This document shows positions 35,747 to 48,362 of a DNA stretch of 64,000 bases, piece after piece. The position numbers and the translations under genes are program-made. The stretch is from Spisula solida. Its lineage: Eukaryota; Mollusca; Bivalvia; Venerida; Mactridae. Each line of letters begins with the position of its first letter. Positions within the stretch are counted from its first letter, which is position 1. The DNA is taken from the NCBI GenBank assembly GCA_947247005.1, contig OX365944.1:20125501-20189500 (forward strand). The letters run 5' to 3'. The notes under the pieces are model-generated. The model was given only the letters and a program-made list of their open reading frames with translations, did no database searches and had not been told where the DNA came from.

Positions 35747-35979
35747 CCACATGCCAATTTATTAAATCTACAAAAAAGTAATTTCGATTACGTTGCAACT
35801 TCAGAACACCATTCTACTTATCAGACGTGAATTTCAGCTGAACGAATAAATCAGGCCACCATGAATGTGGTGTGTTTGTCATCGCAAACCAATAACCCTA
35901 ACCCGTAACCGCTGCAGGTTCAAATCAACCTGAATGTCCAAGTGTAATTGATTATTCGAAATTGTGTCCGCCTTATTGG

Positions 35980-36410
35980 AGCTAGGTCGTTCAGCTTTTG
36001 CGCTCGGTTTGTTGAGGCTGGGTCATTCTGCTTAGGCATTAAACTTGTTGAAAATAGGTCATCCTGCTACTGTTATGCTGAACTAAGTTTTTCAGCTGAA
36101 ACCATGACATTCAGCTTTTCAATAATGTTATTATATAATAGTTTAGGACTTCAAACAGCTAAAACTAGGTATTTTAGCCGTGTTACTGTTAAAACTGTGT
36201 CATTCAGCTTGGGCATTCAGCTTTGTGATTGCTGAAACTAGTTCATTTAGCTTTTTGGCAGCTGGGACTATATTCTCGTTCGGTGTGTTGGACATTGAGC
36301 AGTGGGCCTTGTACATATATGTGTTTATGTTACAAAAATGTATCTGTGTTTGGCTGGTGTTTGGCTGGTTCAACTTAGTGCTGACTTCCCTGTCCGACTT
36401 AATATTAGCT
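35980..36410 (-). repeat. TCGGACAGGG-headed minisatellite repeat, U3 copy 1
   Basis: Counterpart of 1735-2155; a small tandem duplication TGTTTGGCTGG occurs at about 36347-36370 just before the head complement CCCTGTCCGACTTAATATTA. Confidence 0.65.
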
Positions 36411-36424
36411 TTTAGGTTCCCTTA

Positions 36425-38845
36425 CATGTAAGGTGTGGACTGTTTATGACTCAAATGGTCCATGCTAATAGTACTTCGTTAGGAGCCTTTCTGTGCAATT
36501 CCAGACTCATTACTGTAGCAAGCGTGACAAATGAAATATATTCAGACATATCATAAATCTATCACTACATTTATGACGTAAACGGTCCTGGCACATGTTC
36601 TCAAAGTCGTGCAATCACAATTCAACTACACAATAAATTGGATTTATTACCCACTAAGGAAATTCATCAACCAGATTAAATGGGTGGTAGCCGTTATCAC
36701 ATATTTAATACATGTATGACAACAGCCACAGTCAACGATTGTTAAGTGATATTTGTAACCTTGTTCTACATTACAGGACCTTTATTTGTCTGATCAGACA
36801 AGCGCAACACAGAACGTTTGGCCTAAATTTAGACATTGAAGACGTACAACACATTTTTAGTAGAATTGTCGAGGGAAATTTGGAAAATTACGCTTATTTT
36901 TTTGAAAGACAGTGTAAGATTACTAAAACATAGGGCGTAATTTTAGGAATATTCTTTTTCGATAAAGCTTAGGGCACAATTATGCCATAAATGAACCTTG
37001 TCCTTTACATTTCTAAGTTAGGCCTTTGTAGCTGTTTAGCTTTGACACCTGAATTGGGTACTGTATGGCTGTTTGCTTTCATGTATTTCCTGCAAATGTT
37101 TTGCCCTCATAGCTATATTTTAAATTAATGGCCGTGTGGAATTCGCCATTTAAAGTGTTGGAATTTTAACAAAACATGCCAGTCTTCGAGCATAGCCGTA
37201 GTACATTTTTGTATAATTCATTGGTCGAATAATTACTGACATACGAGAAAGTGATTAGGTACAAAGTATTTTTAAAAAGTCATAGTATAAGTATAATTTG
37301 CATCTGTAGTCCACCGATTATAATATAGTAGCCTGTGTTTACAAATGAAAATGACACTATCAACACTGCGCACGTGACTTGACCCTCGTTTAATGTGTTC
37401 AATGTAGTTTAAAAGAATATATTCTTTTAATAAAAAAGTGAGTATGCACAAGATCGAACACAAATGGAAATCGAAAATGCCTTTAATTGTCATTTTTATT
37501 TGTAAAACAAAGACTAGTTTTATCACCGGCGCACTTTAGGTTATGTGTTTACATTAAACTATGGATCAATCCGATTAAAAGAAGTCTTTTGATGTTATGT
37601 TGATCTTTTAGGCATTTTTCACTATGTTTAATCATACATTATACAACTTGTGAAGTAATGAGGTCGTAGCTTTCTAGAGAGTTGTAAGTGTATTTCCGGC
37701 GCTAATGTGTTGCCCTATAAACATGTTTTCAGTCTTAGTTTAAGTTACTGTGTTTTTCGTCTTGCCACGGAAGCATTGACGGTATTGTTTCGATTGGAAT
37801 TGAATTGAACTTGCACTTAAATGAACATGTCTTGTAAGGTCATAAAATGACCTTTTTTGTCGTAAATGTTGTACAAGCAAATCGAATTTTAGGATGCAAA
37901 TGGTGACATTAAACAAACACGAAGAAACGCTTCCCATTGTTGCGACAGTAATGAAACTGCACTGACTATTGTCGATTCATTATTCAAGCACATAATTAAT
38001 TATTGTTATCTCATGTTGATCTCGTGATGTAATTATTAAAGTCAAGAATTTAAGACAATGTAACAGAAGAATAACACTGAATATGTTAATGTACAAGAAC
38101 ATGTAATTTAAATTTTAGCTTTACTCTACGGTTAACAAATGATGAAATTCTTAATCTTTAGACAAAACAGCAATATTATATTATGTGTATACATGTAACG
38201 ATATCATGGCTCCGGTGCAACTTGTGCAATTGCGATAGAAGTAAATTTCAATTACAAATTATGGGGAGACAACATTGTCTTCATTAAATTTTAAATGCTT
38301 CCACAGTGTTTCATAATGTATTAATTTAAAAGGATAATCGCATGTTCAAATGTGTGTATAGAACAAATTATCCCTCACCAATCTGGTTAAAGGGTTGGTT
38401 TTCCAATTGCAAATACTACATGTGTTTGGATATCCAAACAAAGATAATAACATGTCGGTCGGGGAAGGCAGCTTCAAAACAAAGTAGAGTACGAAAGTCA
38501 CAACAGGAGCACACGGACTAAAGTACAAATCACAAGGATAAACATAAAACTGAACAAGAACTTACATGTCTTTAGATGCTTGTAAGCACAGCGATAATAA
38601 AACCTCGGAAAGGGGATGAGCGTAAAAGGCACAAAAGAACAGTACACGAAATTGCTAGCTCTCCGGTCAAAATGATGAGTTTAAGCACAAGCCTAGCGAG
38701 TATCGTTAATTTGATGGACAATTGATGGAATTCCTGACAATTATATGTACATGAATGTGGCAAACATACACGGTGTTAGTAAAACGAAAGCATAACATTT
38801 AATATAAAAATCCACATTTATTGAATCTACCGTAATGTAGCAATC
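36425..38845. other. AT-rich spacer, no gene seen
   Basis: Near-identical to U1 2156-4587, including the A-type insertion. Short frames at 36712-36933 and minus 37272-37526 are not kept in the B-type units and have no recognisable domain. Confidence 0.5.
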
Positions 38846-39110
38846 GCAAAATAATCGGACAAGGAAGTCACCACTCAACTTAAACAGCTGAGTAAAGACA
38901 ACAGAAATAGCACAGACCCCAATCAGACGGCGCGATGTCGAACACACAACTGAACGAAAAAGTGAAACAAAACCGCTGAAAATCCAAGTTTTAGCTATCA
39001 AAAAGCTTTAAATCCAAGTCTCAGGTGTCAAAAGTTTTAGCTGTCAAAAACACCCGAAAAACCTAGTTTAGCTATAAAAGCTGGAATGCCTAGTTTCAAC
39101 TATACAAAGG
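38846..39110 (+). repeat. TCGGACAGGG-headed minisatellite repeat, U3 copy 2
   Basis: Counterpart of 4588-4855, with head ATAATCGGACAAGGAAG at 38850. Together with copy 1 it forms an inverted pair, heads inward. Confidence 0.65.
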
Positions 39111-39667
39111 GTGAATGAGAAACCAGTATGTGTTACATGTTGCCGGTGCTCGGTCGTCGAACCATTGGGTGTGCTATTTTTATTCCTTTACGACGATTAA
39201 TGAGTCTCAATAAAATTGTGTTTGTCAATTTGTGTATTAATTGTTACAATAATGTTTAAACTAACATGCGCGCTACGTGGGTGGCGTAATTTGTAAGAGC
39301 GTTGTTGTTAACAATAAATACTGTAACCTAATAAAAATGTGGCTAAAATATAGCTGCTATGGCTCCCTCACTTGGCATACAGTGTATGAAGTTTAACGTC
39401 ACATCTTAATATGTTCCGAGTAATGCGAAATCGCGAGGTTTCTTATAACAAAGCGTTCGCCGAAAACAAAAACACGATCTAATTACTCTGTTCATTTATC
39501 ATACGTTGAATTAATACAAATAATGTTGCCGAAAACATATTTTATTGCAAACAATATGCCTTCATTGTTGTATTTTACAATTTAATTATATCTGGAATGA
39601 ACTTTAAAGTTTGATAAGAGTAAACAATATAATTCATATTTATTGCTTTCGAGATCTTATGTTCATA

Positions 39668-40453
39668 CACTTAACCGATTTAAAAACGCAACTGTGGGTT
39701 TTTGATAAATTTAAGTCAGTTCTGGTGCTTTAATTCTATTGAAATTTTACATGTAATGAAATCAATGCATGAAGTCATAGATGTGCAAATTTCATTGTAA
39801 TCAAGGTTTGTATGGTCACAAAACCAAACCACGAAATGTATTGATCGACAATGTCAAGTTCGCAAAATTAATAATGTATTTATAAGCTGCAACTTGCTAT
39901 TAAAATCAGGCGTCTTTGCCTCATTGGCGGGAAAATAAAGTGTTGTAGGATGTTGTTCCACACATCTATGAGGAAAACACGTATAAATCTAAACTTTCAG
40001 AAGTTTCTGCTTGATGATGCACTTCTTGATGGCCATTTGTGTCTGCCTTCAAATTTTATTTCACGAGTAAAAATTCAATGAGCTCCACAGCCTCAACATG
40101 AGCTGTCAGCAAGTTTGTGCTCATCTAGCATAGGCTGCATCCTGAAAGCGTGGCACCGTATACAACGCACTTCAAAATTTGAGTTTATGTTTTTTTGTTG
40201 GGATATCGTTTTTCTATAAATTGTCGGTCAAATCGTCACGCCCAGTGGTTTTGCTCACGCGTCATGTGTAAATAATGAAAATGACGCCACTCTGACGTAA
40301 TGGGCTAAATTGAAATATTTTTTCGTAGAAAATCGTACCAGGCATAAGACTAGCGTCCCATTTATTGGTTTATACTCCAATAACATTTAAAAAATAATTA
40401 ATACAAAAAAATACCGACCCCCAAAATAGTTGCGTTTCTAAATCGGTTAAGTG
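39668..40453. mobile_element. 786-bp MITE with CACTTAACCG termini and TA duplication
   Basis: Left end CACTTAACCGATTTAAAAAC and right end complement GTTTCTAAATCGGTTAAGTG match over about 26 bp with one difference. TA lies at 39666-39667 and 40454-40455; U1 (about 5396) and the other units have the empty site CATACAATC. TA duplication places it with Tc1/mariner-like elements. No transposase frame; the interior includes a GC-richer patch around 40220-40310 (CACGCCCAGTGG, TGACGCCACTCTGACGTAA). Confidence 0.85.
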
Positions 40454-40455
40454 TA

Positions 40456-41746
40456 CAATCGACCAGTATTACAATTTTGTTTTGGATCAGTTCATCTAGC
40501 ATGCAATCATGCAAAAATATTAGAATAATAGGGCTTTAAATAGTTGAAAATATAACGCGTAATGAACTCATACGATGTATACGACCAATGCGTTGCCAGT
40601 TTGTCCAGATTTCGCAATAGTTTACTACGTTTCTTGATCAGAAAAAAATAAGAGAAATGATGGCGTATAAATCTAAGCCCCTTATGTACAATGCACTGTC
40701 TTGTATATAATCTTGTCTGCAATCAAAGAAATAAAGTGGATGTTTTGCATTTCTGATTGAGAATATACGATAATGGCATGAATAAAACTGTTTTTGAGCG
40801 TCTCCATTGAGAGCAAACATGGCCCTTGGTGTATAAAGATTAGATGAAAGAGCAGTTGTACTTTTGAATACATATTTATTTTGATATACATCGGACACGC
40901 CACCTCCACGTAATACTTCGTTATGTGTTCTGAGAGAAAATAAAACTATATCGTATCTGAGTGAGAATTATCATCAAGTTGTCGACATTATGAAAATTCA
41001 GTGTTTTGTTTAGACTTCATCAGTACGAAAGAGTTAATTGTCAATATACATGCCCTCTTTGTTACACAATTACTAATATAATACAGTGTACATTATATAA
41101 ACCTTGTGTGGGAATACGAAATTTTCACTAATATTTTATGTATGAGTGGGTTTAAAAGATATGAATATAAAAGAAATTGCGTACCACCAAAGTTTTGCTC
41201 ACGTGATGCCTCAGTTTTTAAAAGTAAAGATTAAGTAAGAAGTGATCTTTAGCTTTTTACAAAGGAAATCTATAGCGCATCATCGTCTGTACATTGTACA
41301 CACCCACTAATCTTATTCAGTCATCTTTATTTACTAGATAGTATAAAACATTTACTATACTTTAATCGGTCTATCGAAATATGTTTTAAATGATTTTTAT
41401 TGATATAAATCTACCGACAGATGAATATTTTTTCAATAAGTCATTATACCTTATTTTTAATAGTCAAGTCTCGGTTACAAATCGTCTTAAACAATTTCTG
41501 ATAATGTAAGTCGCTCGTTAAATGTTGAATAAATTGACTATATTTCATAATTCCACAAACATTCAAACATTCTATACTCACTCAGTTACTCACGGATATC
41601 GTGATATAAGTATCAAACCCAGACAAATAAATAGTGATCAAATAGTTACTTTCACAAATACCATACATTATCTTGATTAAGATAACGTCTGGCTTCAAAA
41701 GTAATATTTAAAACACTAGACGCAATGTAAAAGGCAAGCGCAGTTC
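40456..41746. other. AT-rich spacer with 650-bp deletion
   Basis: Matches U1 5400-6265 and then, from 41333 (CATCTTTATTTACTAGATAG), U1 6920 onward. The pogo-like MITE site falls inside the deletion. Minus-strand frames at 40507-40909 are copies of those in other units. Confidence 0.5.
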
Positions 41747-42079
41747 GTGTCGTTTTCAAATGAGCCATATAACATGTCAGTTTGGCGTAAACTGGAAGGA
41801 ATGTCCGAGTGGGACAAACTGACGTTTTTTGTCCTCGGCTACACTTTAAATGCACGTGGAATCGTGACGTCAGTAGTGACATCATTGTTAGTTCTCCTTG
41901 GTGTCAGAATCATCACAAAACCATATAACCAGCAACGGAATAAAGTGTGCATACTTGCCTTACAATGCTGCCATGAAACGGACACAGGAAGAAAGTCATT
42001 AACCGAACTACCGAGATCCTTGGCAGGCTCGATTATTAATTTGTATATCAGACTTGTCATCTATTACACACATTTATAA
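41747..42079. other. Conserved block open on both strands, U3 copy
   Basis: Same as 7329-7661 with a handful of substitutions, all frame-preserving on both strands (plus 41747-42079; minus 41652-41885 and 41839-42060). CRE TGACGTCA at 41865-41872. Hairpin arms are reduced to 9 matched bases. Because U1 and U3 are nearly identical throughout, open frames here say little about selection. Confidence 0.3.
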
Positions 42080-42723
42080 ATGGCCATAGTTTCTTCTTTA
42101 ATGATTTTACACGTTACTTTTATAAAAGTCACAATAAAAGAGTACCAACAACAAGTTGAAGTCGAATGTCTCCATAGTATCACTTTTAAACATTTAGATC
42201 AAACCAATTGAAAATTCAGATCGACCAAAAAACGAAGTTTTCAGGTGCAACATTTTCCTTAATTTCTTTGAGACTTTTCATTGTACAAAACACCTATTCC
42301 AACAAACGACAGTTTTAATACGTGTGAATGCTATCTTGCAAAGGTTTACAGAACAGGAACTATATTTTTTGTAAAAATTGCATACGCCATTTTATTGCAA
42401 TTTACATGAAAAATGGAGACACGTACAATCCCATAGTGCCAAAAGTAGCATCCGACTTATGTTTTGTTATCTTTCTGATTAAGCGCACATTCGGTTAACT
42501 CAATTGCCTAAACAAACTGTGTGTATTCGGACTATCTAGAACGTTTTTGAGCCCAATACTGTAACATGTTGTGTATTTACAAAAAGCAACTTTTGCCAAA
42601 TTTAGAAGATCCTTGTTGTGTCCACAGTTTGTGAATGTTGTTAAAAAAGTCCGAAGTTAATCTACACACTAGGTTTGATGAGAGTTATGCACAAAGAGGG
42701 GTTCGATATGCATATAGCAATAT

Positions 42724-43125
42724 AATATTAAGTAGGACAGGGAAGGCAGCACTCAGTCGAGCACAGAAAACATAAAAATATACTAGTCACTATGCCCAAC
42801 ACACAGCCGAACGAGAAACTGATCCATCCTAGTCCCAACTGTCAAAAAGCTAAATAATTAGTTACAACAATCATAAAGCTGAATGCCCACGCTCTTTGAC
42901 CTAGTTATAACAGTGAAACTCCTGAAATACATAGATTTAGCTGTCTTAAGTCCTAACAAGTTACATAACAGTGGAAAACGCTCAATGCCATCTTTTCAGC
43001 GGGATTAACTAGTTTCGGCAATAAGATGGATTAATACGGTAGCATCGGCTTATAACAGTTGTATAAACGTGCTAGTTCGGGTTTTTGAAACGTCTAAAAG
43101 TGTTAAAAATCTAGCACTGACCTGT
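42724..43125 (+). repeat. TCGGACAGGG-headed minisatellite repeat, U3 copy 3
   Basis: Head ATTAAGTAGGACAGGGAAGG at 42727 and the same body as 24650-25050. Confidence 0.7.
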
Positions 43126-44085
43126 GCGTTTGAAATTTTAATTGAATTGATATAAAAAATAAGTGTACTATGGTTTAAGTGTTCGGCATGTTAACGAAGC
43201 CGCTATGTGGGTTTCAATCACATGAGTTGGTGTGATGCCTCTAGTCAAGAAATGTGACCAGGTTTAACTACACGTTACGTTTACTTATAAATTTAATATG
43301 AGCATTTTTTCTTAAAACTTAAACTATTAGCAGAATTACAAAATGGATATGTCATATGACATTGTATACTTGTAAAACATGAAGAATGGAGAATATGTCC
43401 TACAATACAGGGGGAAAACGAACAAGCACGTTAGTCATGAGTTATCAAATGTTTGATTAGGTCATACATACACCGATACAAACGCACGGGCACTTTGACT
43501 ACTTGATGCGTACATTATTACACCGTATGTGGAAATTGCAGATACAATCTTCGAATGTAATTACTCCCTAAACCTTTTATCACATTAAACATTTAAATGT
43601 CAGAAACAATGTTTCGCAAGGATTCTTGCTGCCTCTATATTTTACTCGAACATTTTACTCACATGTTCGAGTTTGCAAGCTCTTATAAACCTTTTTTTAG
43701 GTACAATATCTACTGGATTTAGGTAGTTACATCATACTAGAAACAGCTAAAGTCATATACCACGGCCATTGACTGAACCAATGTTATTACGTACAAGACT
43801 ACAACTTACCTCGCTCCACAATCATTGTTAGGTGAAGTAATCGACAAAACGTATTCAAATCGGAGATATAACCGTACGTGCTCGGTGACAATCATGCGCT
43901 ATTCAGTCAGAACTAACCTAATGAGTTTGTTTGACTTATTGGGCTTGATTTTAACTTGGAATATGCCTTACTTTATCATCACATATAAACCATGTCAATT
44001 GATACGTTTATAACGTACCGGGGGAGTAAAGTTATAGTTGTGCCTTAAATACTATTTCGGATTAATACTAACAGTTAGAACTTAC

Positions 44086-44313
44086 CTGTGTTTATGTTGG
44101 ACAACAACGTCATTGGAAAACATATTAAAGCGACCATGATGACTGCAATAGCGAGGTTGACAATAAAATAGTTGGGTACAGTATGCATGGTTGCGTTTCT
44201 GTTTACCACTGCCACAACCATAATGTTCCCAACAATAACAAACAGCATAATCATACTATATTCCAGTGAATATATAATTATCATATACAACGGGTGCAGA
44301 AGTAATCCAAACA
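44086..44313 (-). CDS. Class A GPCR exon, TM1-TM2, copy 3 (open)
   Basis: 228 nt, same borders as copy 1: acceptor AATAG|TGTTTGG at 44313 and donor AACACAG|GTAAGT at 44086. Open throughout. Differences from copy 1: HPLY preceded by LL instead of LR, SLEYSM for SLAYSM (a Glu in TM1), FVIVGN for FGIVGN, NLA restored at the start of TM2 (IVNLAIAVIMVALICFP) and NINTG for NIYTG at the end. Asn1.50 is kept; Val replaces Asp2.50. No downstream exon for TM3 was found between here and 35747. Whether it is ever spliced into a receptor message cannot be told from this window. Confidence 0.75.
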
Positions 44314-44364
44314 CTATTAAATGGGACCGAATGTGGTAAAAAAAAAGTATTAGTATACACAAGT

Positions 44365-47300
44365 ATTAATTGACGTTTTGTTACAGCTACACAGAACGGA
44401 TTTTAAAATGTGAGTTATCAATTTAAAGCTTATAGTATGATCGTTGATATACAGCTCACTATTTTTTAAAAGTCGTTGATACAAGAAAGATATAGCATCA
44501 CTTGCATTCCAATTTGAACAACCCTTAGTACAAGGGCTTATACGTCGTGGAATCAGGACTTCATTTCTTATACAAACGCTATCTTCCAATCGCTGGCTTG
44601 ACACATTTCATTACGCTCTTTAAAGGAAATCGTTGACAATATCCAAGATAGCTTCGCGTTTGCAAAAACTCGACACATACATGAGGAATTGCAAACGATA
44701 GTAGATTGTTTGTGTTTTGCTAATTAGAACATGTGGAAGATATGCAATATTTTTATACATCTATATTCAGCGGGTTTTACATGTGTGAGACAAATACTGT
44801 CTTACAACGTAGATCATTTGACCGAGCTTGAAGTATCCATCGTCACTTCGAGACGGAAATATATACAACAATTGCAGCAATGTTTAGGGCAAGTTTACTA
44901 TAGAACACGGCGTTCAAACATCACGCTTGTGACAAGTGATTTGTTTTTGAAAGATATGCTTTCTGCCCGGCTAATTTAAAGTAGTTTAGCTAAGTCTTGA
45001 TACTAGTATAAACACTAGAAATAAAATATGTTCCACTTATAATTCAAATGCATAAACTGTCGTGGTGAAAATCCAGGTCGTCTTTGTTGCTAAAGGTCAT
45101 AATCTAAACGTTTTGCATTGAAACGCGTTCAAACACATTAATAGAATGGAAAATGTGTAGGCGTTGTTTTTATATATCCTCCAATTACGATTGGCACTAT
45201 TCGTAGAAATGTCTTGAAAACACGAGTACAAAAAACGTATATTATATTAGAAAGACTTTACATAGTATGCCAATCTAGACGAATCGTGTAGTGTTGGATA
45301 AGCAAGATAGCTATGTTTGTAACTGTCAGAGATAGAGGTTTGTTTTAAGGGATATAGAAAATAAGACACAATTCTGTCTTAAACAGACAGGCGTTCCAAA
45401 ACATGAAAGTTGCAACCACACAGTCCTTAATCTGGTGCCATTTGTCATTATAATCAATGGGATTATAATTGGATTAAAAATCATCGTACCAATTTATTAA
45501 ACCTAACAATTTGGAATACGTGACAAAACCATACATACAAGTTGATTTATCAGAGGTGTATTTATGCTGAGCACATTATTAAGATATATCAGGAAATCAT
45601 GATTGCATGAGTCTTTATGGTATGACATCACTAATCATTCATCGCTGCAGCTTAAAACCAGACTCATTATCATGACGAAAGCGTTGAGTGAAATATATCC
45701 TGATATCGTACAACATACCTTTTATGATGCAAACCGTCTTGGTATTCGTTCCCATAATGCAATTACAACTTGTAAAGTATGAGTTCCTCATACCATCCTC
45801 GCAATTTTTTGCATATTTTCTGTTCCGAATGTGTTGCCTTCTAAACTACATTTTAGATTCATGGCTAATTGAAAGTCTTTTAATTAATGTTGATTTATTT
45901 TCTCTTTGCCTAGAAAACATTGATGCTGTCGAGCTTTTTTTTGTTATAAAATTTGTGCACTTTAGTGAAATGTTGTGCAAGGGCAAAAAATGACCTTTAT
46001 TGTTGTAAATGTTGTACAATCCTTCAACTACATCCATATTTAACATGAAAGTGAGCAAACATCGGGAACCGCTTTCATTGAGGCGACTGTAATGAAATTG
46101 CACTGAATATCTCCCATCAATTATCCATTAACACAAGAATATTTCTTCCTAGCATAAGCTGATTTTTGATGTAATGATCGAACTTTAGAATTTAAGATAC
46201 TTTATTAAACACATGTTTATACAGTGCAATAAAAATTGTAATGCACTGTAATAATAAATTCCACGTTCTTTGACAATACATTAACATCAAATGACGTATA
46301 TAAACAGATATGTATGTATAAGCAATGTCAAGTATTTATTCCTTTAGAATCGTATTCATCTTATTTTATCTGGTATGTGATCAGTACAATATTGCATAAG
46401 TATTGTTCAATAAATTGTTATGAACTCAATGGGTAATGGGATATAAAAACAGCTTAATACCATTTTATTAAACACGTTCCATCATTTACACGTTATATAT
46501 TAATTAACTTTCATTTAATATCCTACATGTAACTAACAAATCGTGATTGGTCCTGTGTTGAAAAAATGTAAAATTATTTGTTTTAGCTATAGAGTCATCA
46601 GATAACAATAACATTCTTAATATACTCCATAATGATATGTGTACAGCTCGGCATGAGGTAATTTGCGCAGAAGCAACGGAAGTAAAATACAAATAATAGG
46701 CCAGGAAAACAAATGTCAGAAAGTGCAAGTGTTCCGATTTGGATGATCACATGTCAAAGGATATGTACCGAACAAAAATCCATCACCAATCCTTATTTGG
46801 CTTGTACTTCCGTAATAACAACTACCGTTTGGAACTTTGGATAATGTAAGATGCCATATAGTTTACTGGAAATAAGTTGGACTGTCAAACCCTTACATTT
46901 CCAGTGGTTTTTGTACACATGTAGTTGATGAACATTCTTGCAAAGATGTAGATACAATCTAGATTGTTGAGATAGCGACATGTACACGATGTTTGTGTTA
47001 TTTGATGCTAGTGCCTTTTAGAGTAAAGTAAAGTAGACTGTGACACAATGTATTCGCTGCAATTGTACTCGTATATATCTCATGTGCTTGTCAAGCACCA
47101 TCAATAGGATATAACACAAAACTTTTTTGTGAAATAATTCATGAAAATATAATTTCTTTCTAGATTACAAAAAAGGCATTCACCGAAGACGTTTGGCACA
47201 CTACACAAACATTATTTTAGGACCCTTTAATAAAACCAATTAATCATCAGTTGAATGAACAAACTTTATATTCTCTAAAATGCAAATATGTCATTATTAT

Positions 47301-48000
47301 TGTAATTAACATTTGTATTTTATTTGGAATCAACTATTAAAGTGAGCTGTAAATAAATAATTGGCACCGATAGGATTTTATTTCATTTCATTTACTTCCG
47401 GACCATATCAACTTGTTTAGAATGCAAAATTCTTTCTATGACAAAACTACTGTGCTTTAAGTAGCACATTTAATGCATAGACGATTTACGACCAGTGTGA
47501 TGCCAATTGGTCCAGATTTCGTAGTGTATTAATTTAGTACTTTCGTTGATGCTAGAATTGACGGCGTAGGAATCTTTGTCGTGTATGAATATAGTGCACT
47601 CTCCTTATAATTATATGTATTTAAAGTTCTTCAACATCAATACAGTCACAATGTGCGACGTGGTGTTCTTGACTATTGCTCTATATTTGTTGAATTAATG
47701 GTGAGAAGATGGATATGCATGTATCTTACCTTGGCAGCAAGGACAATATAGTATAGTAAATATTCTACATTTCAGATTGTGAATATCTACTGCATTGGTA
47801 TGAATAGAACCGTATTTGAGTGTCTCCACAAAGAGCAAACATAACCCTTAGTGTATTAATAACGGATGGAAAAACAGTTCTACTTTTTCAATTAATATAT
47901 TTTCAGAGTAATATTTTACTCACACGTATTATATCAATTTGTAGAAGATCATATAAGATGTGATCGTTGGAGATTTCCATATACAAAACAATATTACGTA
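44365..48000. other. AT-rich spacer, no gene seen
   Basis: Matches U1 10223-13667. The U1-only insertion at 13668 is absent (empty site 47834). Short frames at 45688-45993 and minus 45846-46103, 46504-46728 are on opposite strands of the same segment and lack recognisable domains. Confidence 0.5.
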
Positions 48001-48360
48001 ATAGTACTATTTACATAACAATAGAACAACATTATTTTTGAAGACAATTAATATGTTTGTTTATTAAATGGAAATACCATACATTGATTGGCACCCTAGG
48101 TTCAAAATATAAAGTGTCTTTGTCCCACTTGAATGGTAACTTTGTCATAAAAAGATGAAAAATTCAGCCTTTTGGATCACATGGTTATTTCAATTCAGAA
48201 CAACTTCATCGTTATCTCTATCTCTTTTTTTACCTTTATAATAGCTGTAGTTTCAGAAACTAGTATAATTGTGACGTTCTGATAAATAGATATTGAAAAA
48301 GTTAACTATGTAAAATTTTGCAACATTTATTTACTGTTTACTTATGTTTGGTGGGCACTG
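48001..48360. mobile_element. TA-flanked MITE (CAGTGCCCAC), left end deleted
   Basis: The right end TTTGGTGGGCACTG and following TA (48361-48362) are intact and the interior matches U4 61360-61690. The left TIR is gone: ATTACGTA joins directly to ATAGTACTATTTAC. In U4 GTAA occurs at both edges of the missing piece (TTACGTAAAGC and CTGTAATAGTAC), so the loss fits a deletion between 4-bp direct repeats. Confidence 0.75.
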
Positions 48361-48362
48361 TA

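Noticed and set aside
35915..35932. tRNA T-arm or B-box look-alike (GCAGGTTCAAATC)
   Set aside because: The matching stem does not have tRNA geometry, and no A-box or acceptor stem could be placed upstream, so neither a tRNA nor a tRNA-derived SINE is supported.
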